Shown here in pieces: positions 11,517-23,793 of a stretch of 64,000 nt of DNA (position 1 is the stretch's first letter; each line of letters starts with the position of its first letter). The notes beneath the pieces are model-generated. The model was not told where the DNA came from, searched no databases, and saw only the letters and a program-made list of their open reading frames with translations. The stretch covers positions 168,385,486-168,449,485 of the forward strand of contig NC_090450.1 in the NCBI RefSeq assembly GCF_031143425.1, read 5' to 3'. The position numbers and the translations under genes were made by a program. This DNA is from Pleurodeles waltl (Eukaryota > Chordata > Amphibia > Caudata > Salamandridae).

Positions 11517-12640
11517 CTAAGCTATTCAATTCCATGCCACTCCACTGTACTCCACTCCATTGTATGCCATTCCACTGTATGTTATTCCTCTCTACATTAC
11601 TCTACTGTATGCCACTGCACTGTATGCCACGCTACTGTACGCCGTTGCAATCTATGCTACTCCAGTGTATGCTACTCCAGAGTATGCTTCTCCACTGTGT
11701 GCTACTCCATTGTATGCAATTTCAGTGCATGTTAGTCTACTTAATGTTATTCCACTCTATACTATTCACCCTGCTATTCCACAGTAGGCCAGTACACTCT
11801 GCTTCACTCCATTTTACCGCACTCCACTACAGTGTACACCACTCGACTATATATATATGCTACTTCACTCTACTCTTTTCCACTCTATGACAGTGCACTG
11901 TAAGCCACTCCATGCTATACTATTCCACTGTATGTAATTCCACTCTATGCCACTCCAATATATGCTACTTCACTTTACGGTAATCCACTGTACGCTAGTA
12001 TGTTTTACCCCACTTCGATGTATACTATTTACTGTAACCCATTCCACTGTACTCAAGTCCAGTAAAAGACACTCCACTATATGCAACTCCTCTGTATGCT
12101 ACTCCACTCTATGCCACTCAAGTGTATGCCTCTTCACTGTATGCCACTCCACTCTATGCTATTCCACTGTGCACTGCTCCACTGTTCGCCAACCCACTCT
12201 ACACCATTCCACTGTAAGCTAATCCACTGTACACCACTCCAGTCTACAACACTCCACTATACACTGCTCCATTCTATATCACACCTCTCTACACTATTCC
12301 ATTGTATGCCACTCCACTGTACACCACTTCACTCAACAGCACCGTCTGACACTACACTCTGCAACATTGTATGCCACTCCAGTACAGCACACTGTACTAC
12401 CACACTCTATCAGTCCTGCCAGACTAGAGTCTAGTCTACTATACATCACTTCACTGTGCAACACCATACTCCACTCTATGCCACTACACTGTACTCCACT
12501 CTAGTACAGTTTCATACACTCCACAACACAGCAGACCATTCTACTGTAAAACATGCCACTTTATAACACTTTCCTTCCCTGTATGCTACAACACTACAGT
12601 GTTATTACACTCCACAGCATTTTTCTAAAATACCATACAA
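11517..12640 (+). repeat. 15-bp satellite array (TATGCCACTCCACTG type)
   Basis: Degenerate copies of a 15-base unit, such as TATGCCACTCCACTG and TATGCTACTCCAGAG, follow each other for about 1.1 kb, roughly 75 copies. Because 15 is a multiple of three, open frames with Met-Pro-Leu-His-Cys/Ser pentapeptide repeats appear in several frames. They are artefacts of the repeat, not genes. The same unit occurs in opposite orientation at 24.46-26.23 kb. Confidence 0.85.
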
Positions 12641-13890
12641 GATGCTACTCCACCATATGACACTTTTGTCCGCTCTGTGCTATGCCACTTACAATGCACT
12701 TAAGGACATAGTTGGAGCAGGCAAAATCCATAGAATAAAGTGGGTATGCTATGTCAGGGGTGTGTTGATTCAATTTGGTCTGGAAGCCTACTTGTATGAT
12801 TGTGAGGGTTGCCTTCCCCCTCTCTAAGAAGGTTTTAAAGGATGTTTATTGGGCTCATGTGTGGAGCTGGGAAGCAAGTAATAGGTCCTATGGGTCACTT
12901 GCTACTGAACTTCTTGATATTAAACAATTTTCTCAGTTTGAATGTTTTTTTAGATTTTATCCAACTTCATGCTGCCAGACACTTGTACATGACATTTTGC
13001 TACGCCACCTTGCCCCTATTGTCTTTTTGCCCCAGATGGAAATCAAAAACCCCTGCGAGCATTATATGTCGAGTGTGCTGCTGCTCTGAGGAGACATTAT
13101 CTAATTTTGAGGTCGAGTGTGCAAGCGCTTTGACCTGTTGTGAGTATTGTGGGATTTTAACCGCACCAATCTCATGCCCTTCACTTTTATTCATCCCTGG
13201 ATATACACAAGCATAAAGCAAAATGTGTGGAATTAAACGAGAGTACTCTGTCGTAACAAACATTTTACTCTGCTCTACTGCCAGCATGGGTCTACATATT
13301 AAAGTCCTTACATTTCTGACAAATGTGCACATCAGTTTCACAATGCTGTCAAAAAAGCCCATAAATTTGCAAAGCGACTGCCAGAACCCCTTTTAGATGA
13401 CCATGGGGCACACTGTGGCAACTGGGTCCAACTGTGGTGGTTGAAGCAGTATACTCCTGATATCCTGGGGCCAACTTACTACAATGTCAATAAATCAACA
13501 TCCAGTAAAATACTTATTTTCACATTAAAAAGAGGTATGTTGTTGTGAACTCTATGCATTCGAAGAAGTAATTTGACACTCGTAAGCAGTAACACAAACC
13601 CTGTGAGTTCGGGGCTCTTGTGTTTCAATGACAAATCCTTTTCCCACTCACTTTTTTTACTGTGGTTTGTGTTCTCCATTCACTGGTAGCCGCATCCAGG
13701 GAATGCTTACTAGTAGGTAAAAAGTAGTCAAAATTGTATTTGGTGCCGCAGCATCTATAGCAACAAGTTTGCCTGGGGCCCTCTAGCCGGTAGTGAGCCT
13801 TACTTACTCCAGAAGTCAGAAAGCTTTCATCACCTCAGCAGGTGCACCAGCCAAGGGCACTCGTGATGATCCAGTCCTGCTCGGTTGTGA
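12641..13890 (+). pseudogene. Degenerate plus-strand frames, possible LINE remnant
   Basis: Overlapping frames at 12775-13216 contain Trp/Phe/Leu-rich segments such as LLDIKQFSQFECFFRFY and LVHDILLRHLAP, shifting frame at about 13.0 kb. The composition resembles the C-terminal region of a LINE ORF2 protein, but no diagnostic motif (LHWLP, ADD, CCHC) is present. The sequence after 13.2 kb has no feature I can name. Confidence 0.25.
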
Positions 13891-13899
13891 CGGGTTGCA

Positions 13900-15385
13900 T
13901 CTGTAGATGCGGCAACACTTGGACGGTGCAGACTCGGTGTGTGCATGCACAGCTGCTTCCAGTAGGGATCAGAGGAGCTTGAGCGATTTCTCCTCTCAAG
14001 TAAGTTCAGCACTTCCCCCTGGGAGAAGAGGGATTGATCCTGTAGCTCCTGGTCTGGTCCCAATGAGGTCAATGCGCTGATGGCATCCTCTGTCCACGGG
14101 GTAGGACAAGAGCAATTTCCCGATGCTTGATTTTGACCCACAAGTCGTACTTCAGTCCACGGGCAGCAGTTCGGATCCCAAAAGATGATTAGTATTGGCA
14201 GCCCATCTTGGCATGCAGGGTTGCCATAGCACTTGCACACAAGATGTCTGACCCTCCTGCATGGCAGTCCATACCACGGCGGCCCTCCTTTCACATGTGG
14301 TCGCTGTTAATCCTGCAGTGGTCTCTTCACTAGGCCTGCGTGGAGTTTGGGGAGTTACGCTATGCGGAACTCCACAAAGTGCCCAAAAAACTCTGCCGTG
14401 CTAAGTGGAGTTCTGCAAGTGGTGGAGTGCATTAGGTCACACTGTTTGCACTGATTTTTAGCGTCACATATTTGTCCTTCACTGAAAAATCAGCGCAAAT
14501 GGCTCCCTATGCAGCGCATCTTTTCTCTCGAAAATTAACTTGCCCAGCAGCTACCTCAACGCGAACAGAAGATTTCTTAATGCGAGCAGTTGCATCCATC
14601 TGCGACCGCCCGCGTTGAGCATTCTAGCCGGGAGGTGGTCTTGAGTAAGATTTTCCTTTCTCACGCTTGCCAACTCAGCGTTGACAAGCGCGAGCGGGGT
14701 AAAAACTCTGCTCCGCTTCAATACACAGTTTTTCAGAACTCTGCGCTCTAAACAGAGTGCAGAGTGGGAGAAACTCTGTAAACTCCACAAGTGGATTGGA
14801 GTTCACTGCCCACCCCTACTCTTCATTGTTGACAGTGTTCACTTACACATCCCATTTGGTGCAGCAGCCATCTCCTCTCACCTCGCACCAGGTGTTTCCT
14901 CAACAGGGATCACAACTGGACTTCACTGCCTCCAACTCTTTCCTCTTCCTTCAAGTGCACTCTGGTCTTGGCAAGCAGGCATGCACTGGAGCTCCAGGCT
15001 ACAGAGCAAATGGTCTTGGTTACCTTGGGTGATATCCTCTCACCTAGCAGGGAGACTAGCAGACCTTGGCCCCAGACCTGGCTGCAGGCAGAAGTCTGAC
15101 AGAGCTTTTTCTCCTCACACAGCCCCTCTTGTAAAATGTCAGGGGACATTTTTGGGTCTCAACCTCCTCTTATAGTCTTTTTTCAGATACCAAATGTGAT
15201 TTAGGGTCTGGGTTTTTGAAGATTTATGTTGGAGTTCTGCTTCTTTTGAAGTGCATACTTTTCTTCTCTCTTCTTCCTCGTTAAAGGCTGTTAGCAGGAG
15301 ATACTCTGAAGCTGATAGTTCCACAACACAGACCAAGGAAGTGACTAGAGTTCACACTTGGATGTCAGCCACATGATATGTGCAT
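13900..15385 (+). repeat. Dispersed repeat X, copy 1 (interrupted)
   Basis: 13900-14330 and 14827-15385 together match, in reverse complement and with marked divergence, the segment 20880-21840. Shared landmarks are the text around GATTTCTCCTCT (13987), a GACCTCATT/AATGAGGTC block, TTGGTGCAGCAG (about 14858) and the segment around GCAGGCAGAAGTCTGACAGA (15081). An hAT-like MITE splits this copy. Frames inside are short and shifted, and I cannot place the family. An old LTR or the 3' part of a DNA transposon would fit. Confidence 0.6.
14331..14818. mobile_element. 488-bp hAT-like MITE with 8-bp target duplication
   Basis: CTCTTCAC (14323-14330) precedes and CTCTTCAT (14819-14826) follows, a 7/8 match at the size hAT elements create. 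The element begins TAGGCCTGCGTGGAGTT and ends CCCACCCCTA. Inside it are repeated GGAGTT/AACTCC motifs that fold back on each other. The copy of repeat X continues across it. It has no coding capacity. Confidence 0.6.
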
Positions 15386-15979
15386 CAAAATATTAATCTT
15401 CGACTCCCAGCCCCACTCTCTGATTCCCTTATCAGCCCCATCTGCTTCCTGAGATTTGTACAGCCCCCTTCCTTGTGATCTCTCACTGAATCAAATAGTA
15501 CCCACTGAGGGATACAAGGGAAGTCTATCTACAGAGGGTCCCCCTGATCTTACATGAATGCAGCAACACCCAAATCTGTCTGGGGTGTTTCCTCTATTTC
15601 TCATGTTGTTGCCAGCCAGCCCTCAGCTTCCCAAAATAGAACCTAGTGTCCTCCAGGTAATGTACCATTACAGGAACCCTTGCACTCCATCTATGTACAC
15701 AGCACACACACTGTACTGTTACCTCCATTTATTGTGCCACCCCTGGCACACATACATTCAGCACACACAATCACTAAGTGTGCACTGCTCACTACTGTAA
15801 CTTTTCTGTGTTGTGCCACTGTGTGCTACATGCAAGCACGCATACTAAGTAAGTAAGTATAATGTATAGTTATTAAAAACCATTACGAAGAAAAATTTGA
15901 AATCAATAAAATGGCTACCCTAGTTTAAACATCTGATCAATTAAATTTCAATTTGTCCTTTGGTCTAAGTCATTAACAT

Positions 15980-16490
15980 GTGAAAACAATGGATTACATT
16001 GCAGGGAGTTGTTTGCATAACCATAGGACAAGGGGCAAAGTGACAGTGTGTATCAATTCTGCAAATTAGATACAAAAAAAAAATGATTAAGCCCTATAGT
16101 TTTTACACTGGTATACTGTAAGGAGGACCCACTGTTTCCAAGTCTCAACCTCCCCTTTCAAGATAAAAACTGTTGTAGGCAGTATAGTAATAGGGCGGTG
16201 CATAACACTTCCACAGTTCGACATACGATTGCTTATAAAATGATTGAGCTCTATAGTCCTTCGACTAGTATGCTGTATGGCAGCCCCACTATTTCCAGTC
16301 TTGGCAACCCCCTCAGGGAAAAAAACAGTATAGGTGATATACAGTACATCACTGGGGATTGCTTACATAGCAATAGCTAAAAAGGACAAAGTGACAGTGC
16401 ATCACAAAGCTACAGATCAATCTAGTCATGCTTATAAAATAGATATGCTCTAAAGATTTTAGGCTAGCGTGCTTTAAGAAAAACTGGTTA
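15980..16490 (+). repeat. Degenerate tandem repeat of roughly 160-200 bp
   Basis: Blocks such as ATGATTAAGCCCTATAG (16083), ATGATTGAGCTCTATAG (16240) and TAGATATGCTCTAAAG (16440), and AAAGTGACAGTG at about 16037 and 16388, recur in the same order. This indicates two to three diverged copies. No gene is present. Confidence 0.5.
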
Positions 16491-16639
16491 AAGGAGTTCA
16501 ATAAAATGATCTTATATTTATCATCACTTGGGATGTCATACTCATTTTTTAAATGCCACCCACTTTAATTCTGCATCTGTTAATATTAGAGGTAGCTAGA
16601 ACTCTTGCCAGTTCAGGTAATCAGATGTACTATAAACTT

Positions 16640-19600
16640 TAATTTTGCTCTGGCAAATGGATGGAAAAAGAATACTTCAGAAGGGATCTGGAACCCTTTT
16701 TGGCCAAGTCAGACTTTACCCTATTAGGTGACTTTAATTTCCATCTAGAGAATCAATTAGATTCTGCAACAAATCTGCAACAAAGCTTTTAGTCAATACT
16801 TTGTCTTGTTTTGGATTTATTCAGTTTGATTATAAGTCCTACGCTCCAGGAGGGCCACACACTTAATGGATTTTTTTCCAACAATCCTGCCCTCACCACT
16901 TCTATTACACTTCCCATACCTTGTTCACACCACATGATAATTTCTTGGACAGACCTTGCACCGCCACCATTTGTCAAAAATCTTTTGTCTCTCATGCTTG
17001 GCACAAAGTTCAAGACTCGGAGCTGAGTCCTCTGCTTGCTGGTTCTCAGTCAGAAGAGACTAAGGCCCAGAATTACGGAAAAGTGGCACTTCATGTTCTG
17101 AAGTGCCACTTTTCTTGCAGCCCATTACGCCCCCACTAACTCCACCATGTGTGCGCCGTATTTCACATATGGCACACCATGGCACAGGTTAGGGACAAGA
17201 GTGTCATAATATTTGACGTTATTCTTGTGCTTTGCTGGATTAGCGACAAAAATGTTCGCGCTAATCCTGCACAGTACATAGAGGCCCATTATAAATAATG
17301 GTGTGCCTCCTTTTAATGGCTGCTCTGTGCAGGCATTAAAAATGCTGCTAAAAGTGGTGCAGTGGAATATCAAATATTCCACTGTGCCATTTTTGCAGGG
17401 CCCATAACGAGGGAACGCCCCCTTGCATACATTATGCCTAGCGCAGGCATAATGTGGTGCAAGGGTTTACAAAGTGGTGTAATGCATGCATTGCGCCACT
17501 TTGTAAATATGGCGCTGCATTTTTGCCACACTATTGCTACATTAGCATTAAAAAAATGATGCTAATGTGGTTATAGTTGGCGCTAGGCCCTTCATAAATT
17601 TGAGCCTAAGGACGTTGATCGTATGGAGGTTACTTTTTCAGTCTGGCTGAAAGATGCAGTTAATGAACTAGTCCCTGCAAACAGCAAAGCTCCCAGACAA
17701 AGCAAGCCCTCTACACCATGGTTTAATGACACCAGAAGTGCTGCTAAACAAGGGTGCCACAGACAGGAGCGAAACTGAAGGAGAGTGTATGACCTGATAG
17801 AAAAAGAAAAATATAAGCAGTGCATAGCACAATATAAAAAACTTTAGTGGCTGAAAAATCTGCATTTTTCTCTAAACAAATTAAATTTGCCAGTATTTCA
17901 AGTAAGGTACTTTTGGAAATGTTTTGAAACTCTCTTCGCCAGCCACTAGGGAATTAATAGGCAATAGCCAGGCTCTTTGTAATGAGCTTGCGAGTTTCTT
18001 CCAACAGAAAGTGGAAATAATCTTTAATACATTTTCCTCCACTATTGCTAAAGAACAGAACAGCTTTGAAATTAAGCCATTGGTCCCTGGTAGGATTTCC
18101 TTTAGGAAATGTGCTCATCTGAGTGAGGAGCAAGTTACAATGGACTATTTGAGAATAAAATTCAGATCCCATTAGGACCGATCTCTGCCTAAGAATATGC
18201 ACTTAGTAACTTAGTGGCCTCTTATCTGGCCAAAATTTTAATGCAATGTTCAGTATGGGAGTGCTTCCCCAACTGTGGAAGAACGCTTCAATTCTTCCAG
18301 TGTTGAAGAAACCTAACTTAAATGCTCTTCACCCAAATAGTTACCGGTCCATCTCCACGCTCCCTTTCCCAGCCAGGCTCGTTGAGAAGGCCTTGAATGC
18401 ACAGTTGGCTGAGGTTGTGGAACATAATCATTTGCTCGATGATACACAGTTTGGGTTCTGAAATGGCCAAAGCACAGAGTCAGCTTCTATTGTGGCCACC
18501 GAGGAAATCAGGGCATCATTGGATGGGGTGGCAATGCTGCCTTCATTCCTTTTAATTTGTCTGCAGTATTTGATGCGGTCAATGATGATTTCCTGACTGA
18601 CCGGCTACAAAGCCTAGGGATTGAGGCTGCTGCCTTGGCCCTGTTGTGTTCTTTCCTTACAGATCGCAATCAATCTGTTTCCTTAGAAGATTATACATTT
18701 GAACCATTTTCATTACCTTGCAGAGGCCCACAGGGGTCCTCGTTGAGCCCGACACTGTTTAATTTGTATGTGTCACACCGCTGGCAACTTTGATCAAGTC
18801 CTTTGGGTTGTTGCTAGGTTTTTGCTCTGACAACACACAGATTGTGGTATTACTCTAAAAAAAGAACTCGGAAATGAATAGCACCTTCAGGAACTGTATG
18901 ATCACTATTAGCTAATGGATGGCCGAAAACTGTCTTAAACTTAACTCTTCTAAGACAGAAGTCATTCTATTTAGCAACAATAAATCCTTCTGGACCACTT
19001 TGTGGCGGCCAGAGTAGTGTAGCTCTCTTCCAACACCTACCAAGAAGGTCAAAAACCTCGGTGTTCTTATCGATGACAGATTAACATTTAAAGAACAAAT
19101 TAACAGTGTTGTTTTGGCATCCTTTTATATTTTTTGCATTATAAAGAAAATTGCGCAGTTGTTTCCATTTGACTTGTTAAAGAGAGTTGTCATTGCTTTA
19201 CTCCTGTCCAGAATAGACTATTGTAATGGCCTTTATCAAAATCTTCAGAAAAAGTAATTAAATTAATTGCAAATTTTGCAAAACTCAGCAGCTCGCTCGC
19301 TGATGAAGGTCCCTAGATCTCAATTGGCCTCACACACTATCAGAATGCTACATTGGCTTCCCTTAAAGAAGCAGATAATCTTCAGGGGCCTTTGTATTGC
19401 TTTTAAGGCTCTCCATGGTCTAGGGCCATCATATCTGAAGAAAAGGTTTAGATGGTACCAGCCTAGCAGGGCTCTTCGTTCAGATTTTGCAAGCAACCTG
19501 GTAGCCCACACCCCCACAGGTTGTCTTCCTTGGGTGGCAGAAGTTTCATTTTTTGTACTGCTCATAATTGGAATCGTCTCTCTCAGGGCTTGAAAGTAGC

Positions 19601-19740
19601 CACCTCTTTATTAACTTTCAGGAAATCTATGAAAACCTGGCTGTTTATTCAAGATTAGTTTTATTGGCTGATTAATCACGGGTCTCTGTTTAGTGCTAAA
19701 ATGCCTCCTGGTAAAAGTTGTGTTCTATAAATTTAAATTT
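16640..19740 (+). pseudogene. L2/CR1-like LINE ORF2 (endonuclease and reverse transcriptase), decayed
   Basis: In order on the plus strand: endonuclease C-terminal motif LLGDFNFHLEN near 16720 and a GHTL block near 16855; a MITE insertion at 17064-17606; then reverse transcriptase blocks YRSISTLPFPARLVEK (about 18345), DDTQFGF (about 18440), RGPQGSSLSPTLFNLY (about 18725) and the YADD equivalent at about 18822-18836, which now reads CSDNTQI, so the second catalytic Asp is Asn. The C-terminal block LHWLPLKKQIIFRGL (about 19350) and a KALHGLGPSYL motif are typical of Jockey-superfamily LINEs such as L2. Many stops and frameshifts break the frame. The 3' end near 19740 has TAAATTTAAAT-type repeats. 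It copied RNA into DNA at the target site when active. This copy is dead. Confidence 0.75.
17064..17606. mobile_element. 543-bp Harbinger-type MITE with TAA target duplication
   Basis: TAA at 17061-17063 and 17607-17609 flank the element. It begins GGCCCAGAATTA and ends TAAATTTGAGCC, imperfect terminal inverted repeats. TAA duplications are the rule for PIF/Harbinger. Several internal palindromes are visible, for example GTGGAATATCAAATATTCCAC near 17360. It interrupts the L2-like LINE between the endonuclease and reverse transcriptase regions. Confidence 0.7.
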
Positions 19741-19799
19741 AAATCTAATCTGTTCTGGTCATTGGTTAACTTGATTCTGATGGGTTTCCCCAAGTTTGA

Positions 19800-20870
19800 C
19801 TAGACAGAACCTCGTAGTATTAGGATTGTTCTGTTTTAATCTGAGGACTCCTCCAGCATCTTATCTGCATACTGCTTGAATTTGTGACTCTAGCTGCAAG
19901 CTGTGGCGATTGCAGGGATAGACAGGCAGTAATTGCTTCCTGGCATGATCTTATATGTATCTGTAGAAAAACCAGGCGTAGCCAGAACGTCTTTGCACCA
20001 AAAATGTCATGCAGATGCAGATAATGTGCAATGAGCAATCTGATGCTGACCCACAAAGTCTGCAGATATGCTCTGTCGATCGAGTTATCCGTCCAAAATG
20101 ATACTCTTTAGAAAGAATTATGCCACTCCCTAAATGTTGTAATTCTTATTTCCTATGAAGTTTCAGCGGATAGTCCAGATAACTTGTAATGCTGCCCTTG
20201 TGATATAGAAGGTGGGTCATTGAATTTAATTTTGCCTGTTTTGAAAAATTCTGCCTAAGGTTTTAGGTGGTATGGAGCTTTCCCAGAGATTCTTAGCATT
20301 CAAGATTTCAATCAAGGCTCTCAAATATTCGTGCCGCCTTAATTTTTGGTCAGTGAAAGTTTGCCAATTGCACGTTTCATGGTGTCATTAGTTGCATTGT
20401 TTGTTTTTAAGCCATTTGCCAAGAAGCTCGCTTTTAGAATCAAACTTTGCCTACGTAAATGAAATTCGAATTGCACGCAAAACGCTGGTGTGGAATTTGG
20501 AAGGGTGAATACTGAGCATTTATTTTGATCCCGATCCAGCCATGTCTCAAGTCGGTCACTAAACGTAAGCTCTCCATACATCATAGTTGGCATTAGATTT
20601 CTATTACCAACCTTCTAGACCGCAAGTTGGGGCAGTTCATTTTTTTAAGCAGCTTGCAGAAAGTTACTATCAATTCAGAACGGGCATGTTTCTGAGAGAA
20701 TAGATTAGCAGAATAGCTGCCTTGTTCATTGAAGCAAAGGCCCAGGTATTTGATAGTTTTTACTCTCTTTAGCTTCCTATTAGACAAACACACACAGACA
20801 CACTCACACACACACACTGTGTTAATACACACATTCTTCATGTCCAGACGTTTAACCTTTTGATGCACAT
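19800..20870 (-). pseudogene. Degenerate LINE ORF2 C-terminal remnant, minus strand
   Basis: Minus-strand frames contain IKYLGLCFNEQGSY (about 20750), resembling the YLGxxFD/E block after the reverse transcriptase domain, followed by FEFHLRRQSLILKASFLANG (about 20450) and further fragments to 19820. Frames shift at about 20593. This order, palm/thumb then C-terminal helix-rich region, fits a non-LTR element distinct from the plus-strand LINE next to it. A short CA repeat lies at 20780-20820. I cannot assign the clade. Confidence 0.4.
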
Positions 20871-20879
20871 ATCATGTGG

Positions 20880-21840
20880 CTGCCATCCAAGTATGAACTC
20901 TAGTCATGCCCATGAGCTGTGTTGTGGAACTATGAGCTTCAGAGTCTCTCCTGCTATCCCAAACAGCCTTTCGAGAGAAAGAAGAAAGAAAGAAACTGTG
21001 CACATCAACAGAAGCAGAACTCCAACATAACACTTCAAAGACTCAGACCCTGAATCACATTTGGTGTGTGGAAATGTACTATAAGAAGAAGGGGTTGAAA
21101 CTTCAACAATTTGTCATCTGTCAAGTAGCAAGAGCGGCTGTGTGAAGAGGAAAAGCTCTGTCAGACTTCTGCCTGCAGGCAGGTCTGGGGCCTAGGTCTG
21201 CCAGTCTCACTGCTGGGTGAGAGGATATCACCCAGGGGAACCAAGACCACCTGCTCTGGAGCCTGGAGCACCAATGCCTCGCATGTTTGCCCAGACCAGA
21301 GTGCCCTAGGAGGAAAAGGAAAGCGTTGGAGGGAGCGAAGTCCAGTTGTGATTCCTGTTGAGGCAACACCTGGTGCAAGGTGTGGGGAGTTGACTGCTGC
21401 ACCAAACTGGTTGTGTAAGTGATCACTGTCAACAAATGAGGAGACCATTGCATGGCTGGCTGTGACCACATATGCCAGCAGGAGCCAACGTGGTATGGAA
21501 TGCTGTTAAGGAAGGTTGGATGCCTTGTGTGCAAGTACTGTGGCAACCCCTTATGCCAGGATGGGTTGCCCGTACTAATTAACTTTTGGAGTTCGGGTCT
21601 CTGCCCGTGAACTGAAATACGACTTGTGGGTTGAAATCAAGCATTTTGAAATTGCTCCCGACCTGCGCCATGGACAGAGGATGCCACCAGTGCATTGACC
21701 TCATTAGGACAGATGAGGAGCTCCAGGATCAACCCCTCTTCCCTCAGTGAGAAGCACTGAGCTTAAATTAGAGGAGAAATCACTGGAGCACCTCCGATCC
21801 CCACTGGAGCCCGCACTGCACACTCGTAAAGAGCCTGCAC
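20880..21840 (-). repeat. Dispersed repeat X, copy 2 (inverted relative to copy 1)
   Basis: Read on the minus strand this follows 13900-15385 through the same landmarks: the GGATCGGAGG...GATTTCTCC block, TTGGTGCAGCAG, then the GCAGGCAGAAGTCTGACAGA segment and the TTCTTTC-rich stretch near 20990. Frames analogous to those of copy 1 are visible but interrupted. It lacks the hAT-like MITE, which dates that insertion after the two copies separated. Confidence 0.6.
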
Positions 21841-22239
21841 TTCACCCTTAATTTATTGTACATCTTGTAAGCACACATACACCCAGCATGTGCTTTAATA
21901 GCGCATACACTGCCCTGCAGTACAACAGCCTGTAATGTAACCTCTGGTCTACATAAATCCAGGACAAACACTCACCATGAATGCACTGTATAGCACTGCT
22001 CTTTGCCTGTACTCCACCTTTCCCAGACGCTCATGCATACAGCCCAGTCACCACTCATGCACTGTACAGCACATTACATTTAACTGGTGTAGGCCAAGGG
22101 TGAATTATGCACAGCAGCAGAACTTTAAAAAGGTGAGAGAACCTGTAGCCCTTACTCCAGTAACACATGTTAAAAAGGACCTATCCACTCCTACTGATCA
22201 CAACAAGATATGTTACCACCATCACACTCCTGCTGCTTA

Positions 22240-22480
22240 ACTGCTGGTGAAGGCAGTAGCCTTCCGCTAGTACGAGGGTAGCACTTTGAGCAACCCTCCC
22301 AGTCCAGCACGATGGTAATCTCTGAGACAGGCCTATGTCATGGTGCAGACGCATGATCCGTATTTGCCTATGACAGCAAAAATCATCATTAGGGATCCAG
22401 ACATCTGTACCGTAGGGTATTCGATAGGGTACTCGGGGCAGGGGATACCGTCGCAACACGCACATAATCCTAATTAAAAA
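22240..22480 (-). pseudogene. Possible HARBI1-like transposase N-terminal remnant
   Basis: A minus-strand frame (22510-22181) reads through LRRYPLPRVPYR, then NDDFCCHRQIRIMRLHHDIG and LSQRLPS. This resembles the N-terminal region of HARBI1-type transposases, where an Arg/Pro segment is followed by a helix that binds its partner and by a hydrophobic LxxRLxP motif. The catalytic core is not found next to it. The assignment is tentative; a chance frame is possible. Confidence 0.3.
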
Positions 22481-22510
22481 TCTGTGACAAATACCTATGA
22501 ATCTGTACAA

Positions 22511-23357
22511 CTACACCAAGTACTACAGCCATCCTTTAACATCCCTTTGACAAATAAAATATTTTTAAGAGCATTAGTTTTGAAGAAGACATTACTGTGA
22601 AGTATTAGAGGAAGTTTCACACATAGTTTAATTTCACTGGCACATACCTTTCGTGTTAAATTATGGGAGTAGACAATTAACATTTCTTATGAAACTGCTA
22701 CCTACATAAACAAATATATGATATTTTGTGTGGAAAAAGTTAACTGAGGCAACAGTGACTCCATAAACGAAGATTCATTTGGAATGTCAATCTAACAGAA
22801 AGAAAGAATCTGACATGCTAACGAAAACCAACAAAACCCTGCAAAAATATACAATATTAAGTGAGTAACATTTACCTAGGCAGGTCTGCGGAGGGTGAAT
22901 TGAGCATGCCTGTGATGAATTCCAGAACAATACCAGAAAACCACCTCTGCATGAACAATGGCTCGATTATCCCTGCAGTCTTATAGTTGGCAGAATAATT
23001 CACATTTGAGGTTAACTATTTTCAGTTGCCCCACAAAACGTGTTTACATAGCTTAAAATAAAGAATTCTAGCCATTTTAAGCACACATTCATGATTTAAA
23101 TTATTGAATACCCCCACTAAACGTAGAGTTCGTCACATTATAATATGAAGTATCAATTATAATGCCATGAAATATACAGAGCGAAAGTTCGAAGTAACAC
23201 TTTTCTAAGAATTTCCAATCATTCAGTAGCTTCACTCACGCTGCAATATGTCTGACTGATTCAAGTCAAAAGAGTAAAAAACATGCACCCAAAAGGCAGA
23301 TTAAAACTTTCATAGGAGGTTGGTATTCAAGTACAACTAAAACCCAAACTGTATGAA
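22511..23357. other. No recognisable feature
   Basis: AT-rich sequence with no coherent frame, tandem repeat or element end. It separates the possible transposase remnant from the membrane-protein-like frame. Confidence 0.4.
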
Positions 23358-23517
23358 ATGTTTTTTTCCGTGGAGTTGAAAACTAAAACATGTTTGACTT
23401 TAGCGTTTGCAACGATATCATGCCCGGTAACCGAAACATTATTATTCAAATTCAACTTTGAACGTGATGTGATCTGTAATATCTCCTTTTCATTGGGTAA
23501 TGTTTTATTAGGGCATC

Positions 23518-23793
23518 ATGGCTTTCCTTGTGCTTCTGTCCAGATTCTTGGTTTGTCAGAGATGGCAGCTGAGTGACTCTGTGCCTTCGAGTCTGTATTC
23601 TGCCCTTTTTATCGCTGCCGCGGGGGCTCTGTTATTTTTTGGTGTTCAATATCTTTTACCGATTTTATGTAAACAAAGGAAACATCAGAAAAGAATTACG
23701 AAATGGGTAGAAAGGAAAATCGAATTGTACACATGTAGTTGCCCTTACGGTTGGGGTGACCACCCGACCATAAATTTCACGGACTGTCTGTAA
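23518..23793 (+). CDS. Candidate first exon of an unrecognised single-pass membrane protein
   Basis: An ATG frame of up to 91 codons. Residues about 25-52 form a strongly hydrophobic segment (SALFIAAAGALLFFG then VQYLLPILC) directly followed by a very basic stretch, KQRKHQKRITKWVERK. That is the pattern of a signal-anchor or transmembrane helix with a cytosolic basic tail. The surrounding 23.3-23.7 kb is not obviously repetitive. The last codons run into a repeat (GGGTGACCACC at about 23755), so the real exon probably ends near 23720-23735, where ACATGTAG could offer a GT donor. I do not recognise the protein. It could be a host-gene exon, a retrotransposon env-like fragment, or chance. Confidence 0.3.
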   Translation: MAFLVLLSRFLVCQRWQLSDSVPSSLYSALFIAAAGALLFFGVQYLLPILCKQRKHQKRITKWVERKIELYTCSCPYGWGDHPTINFTDCL

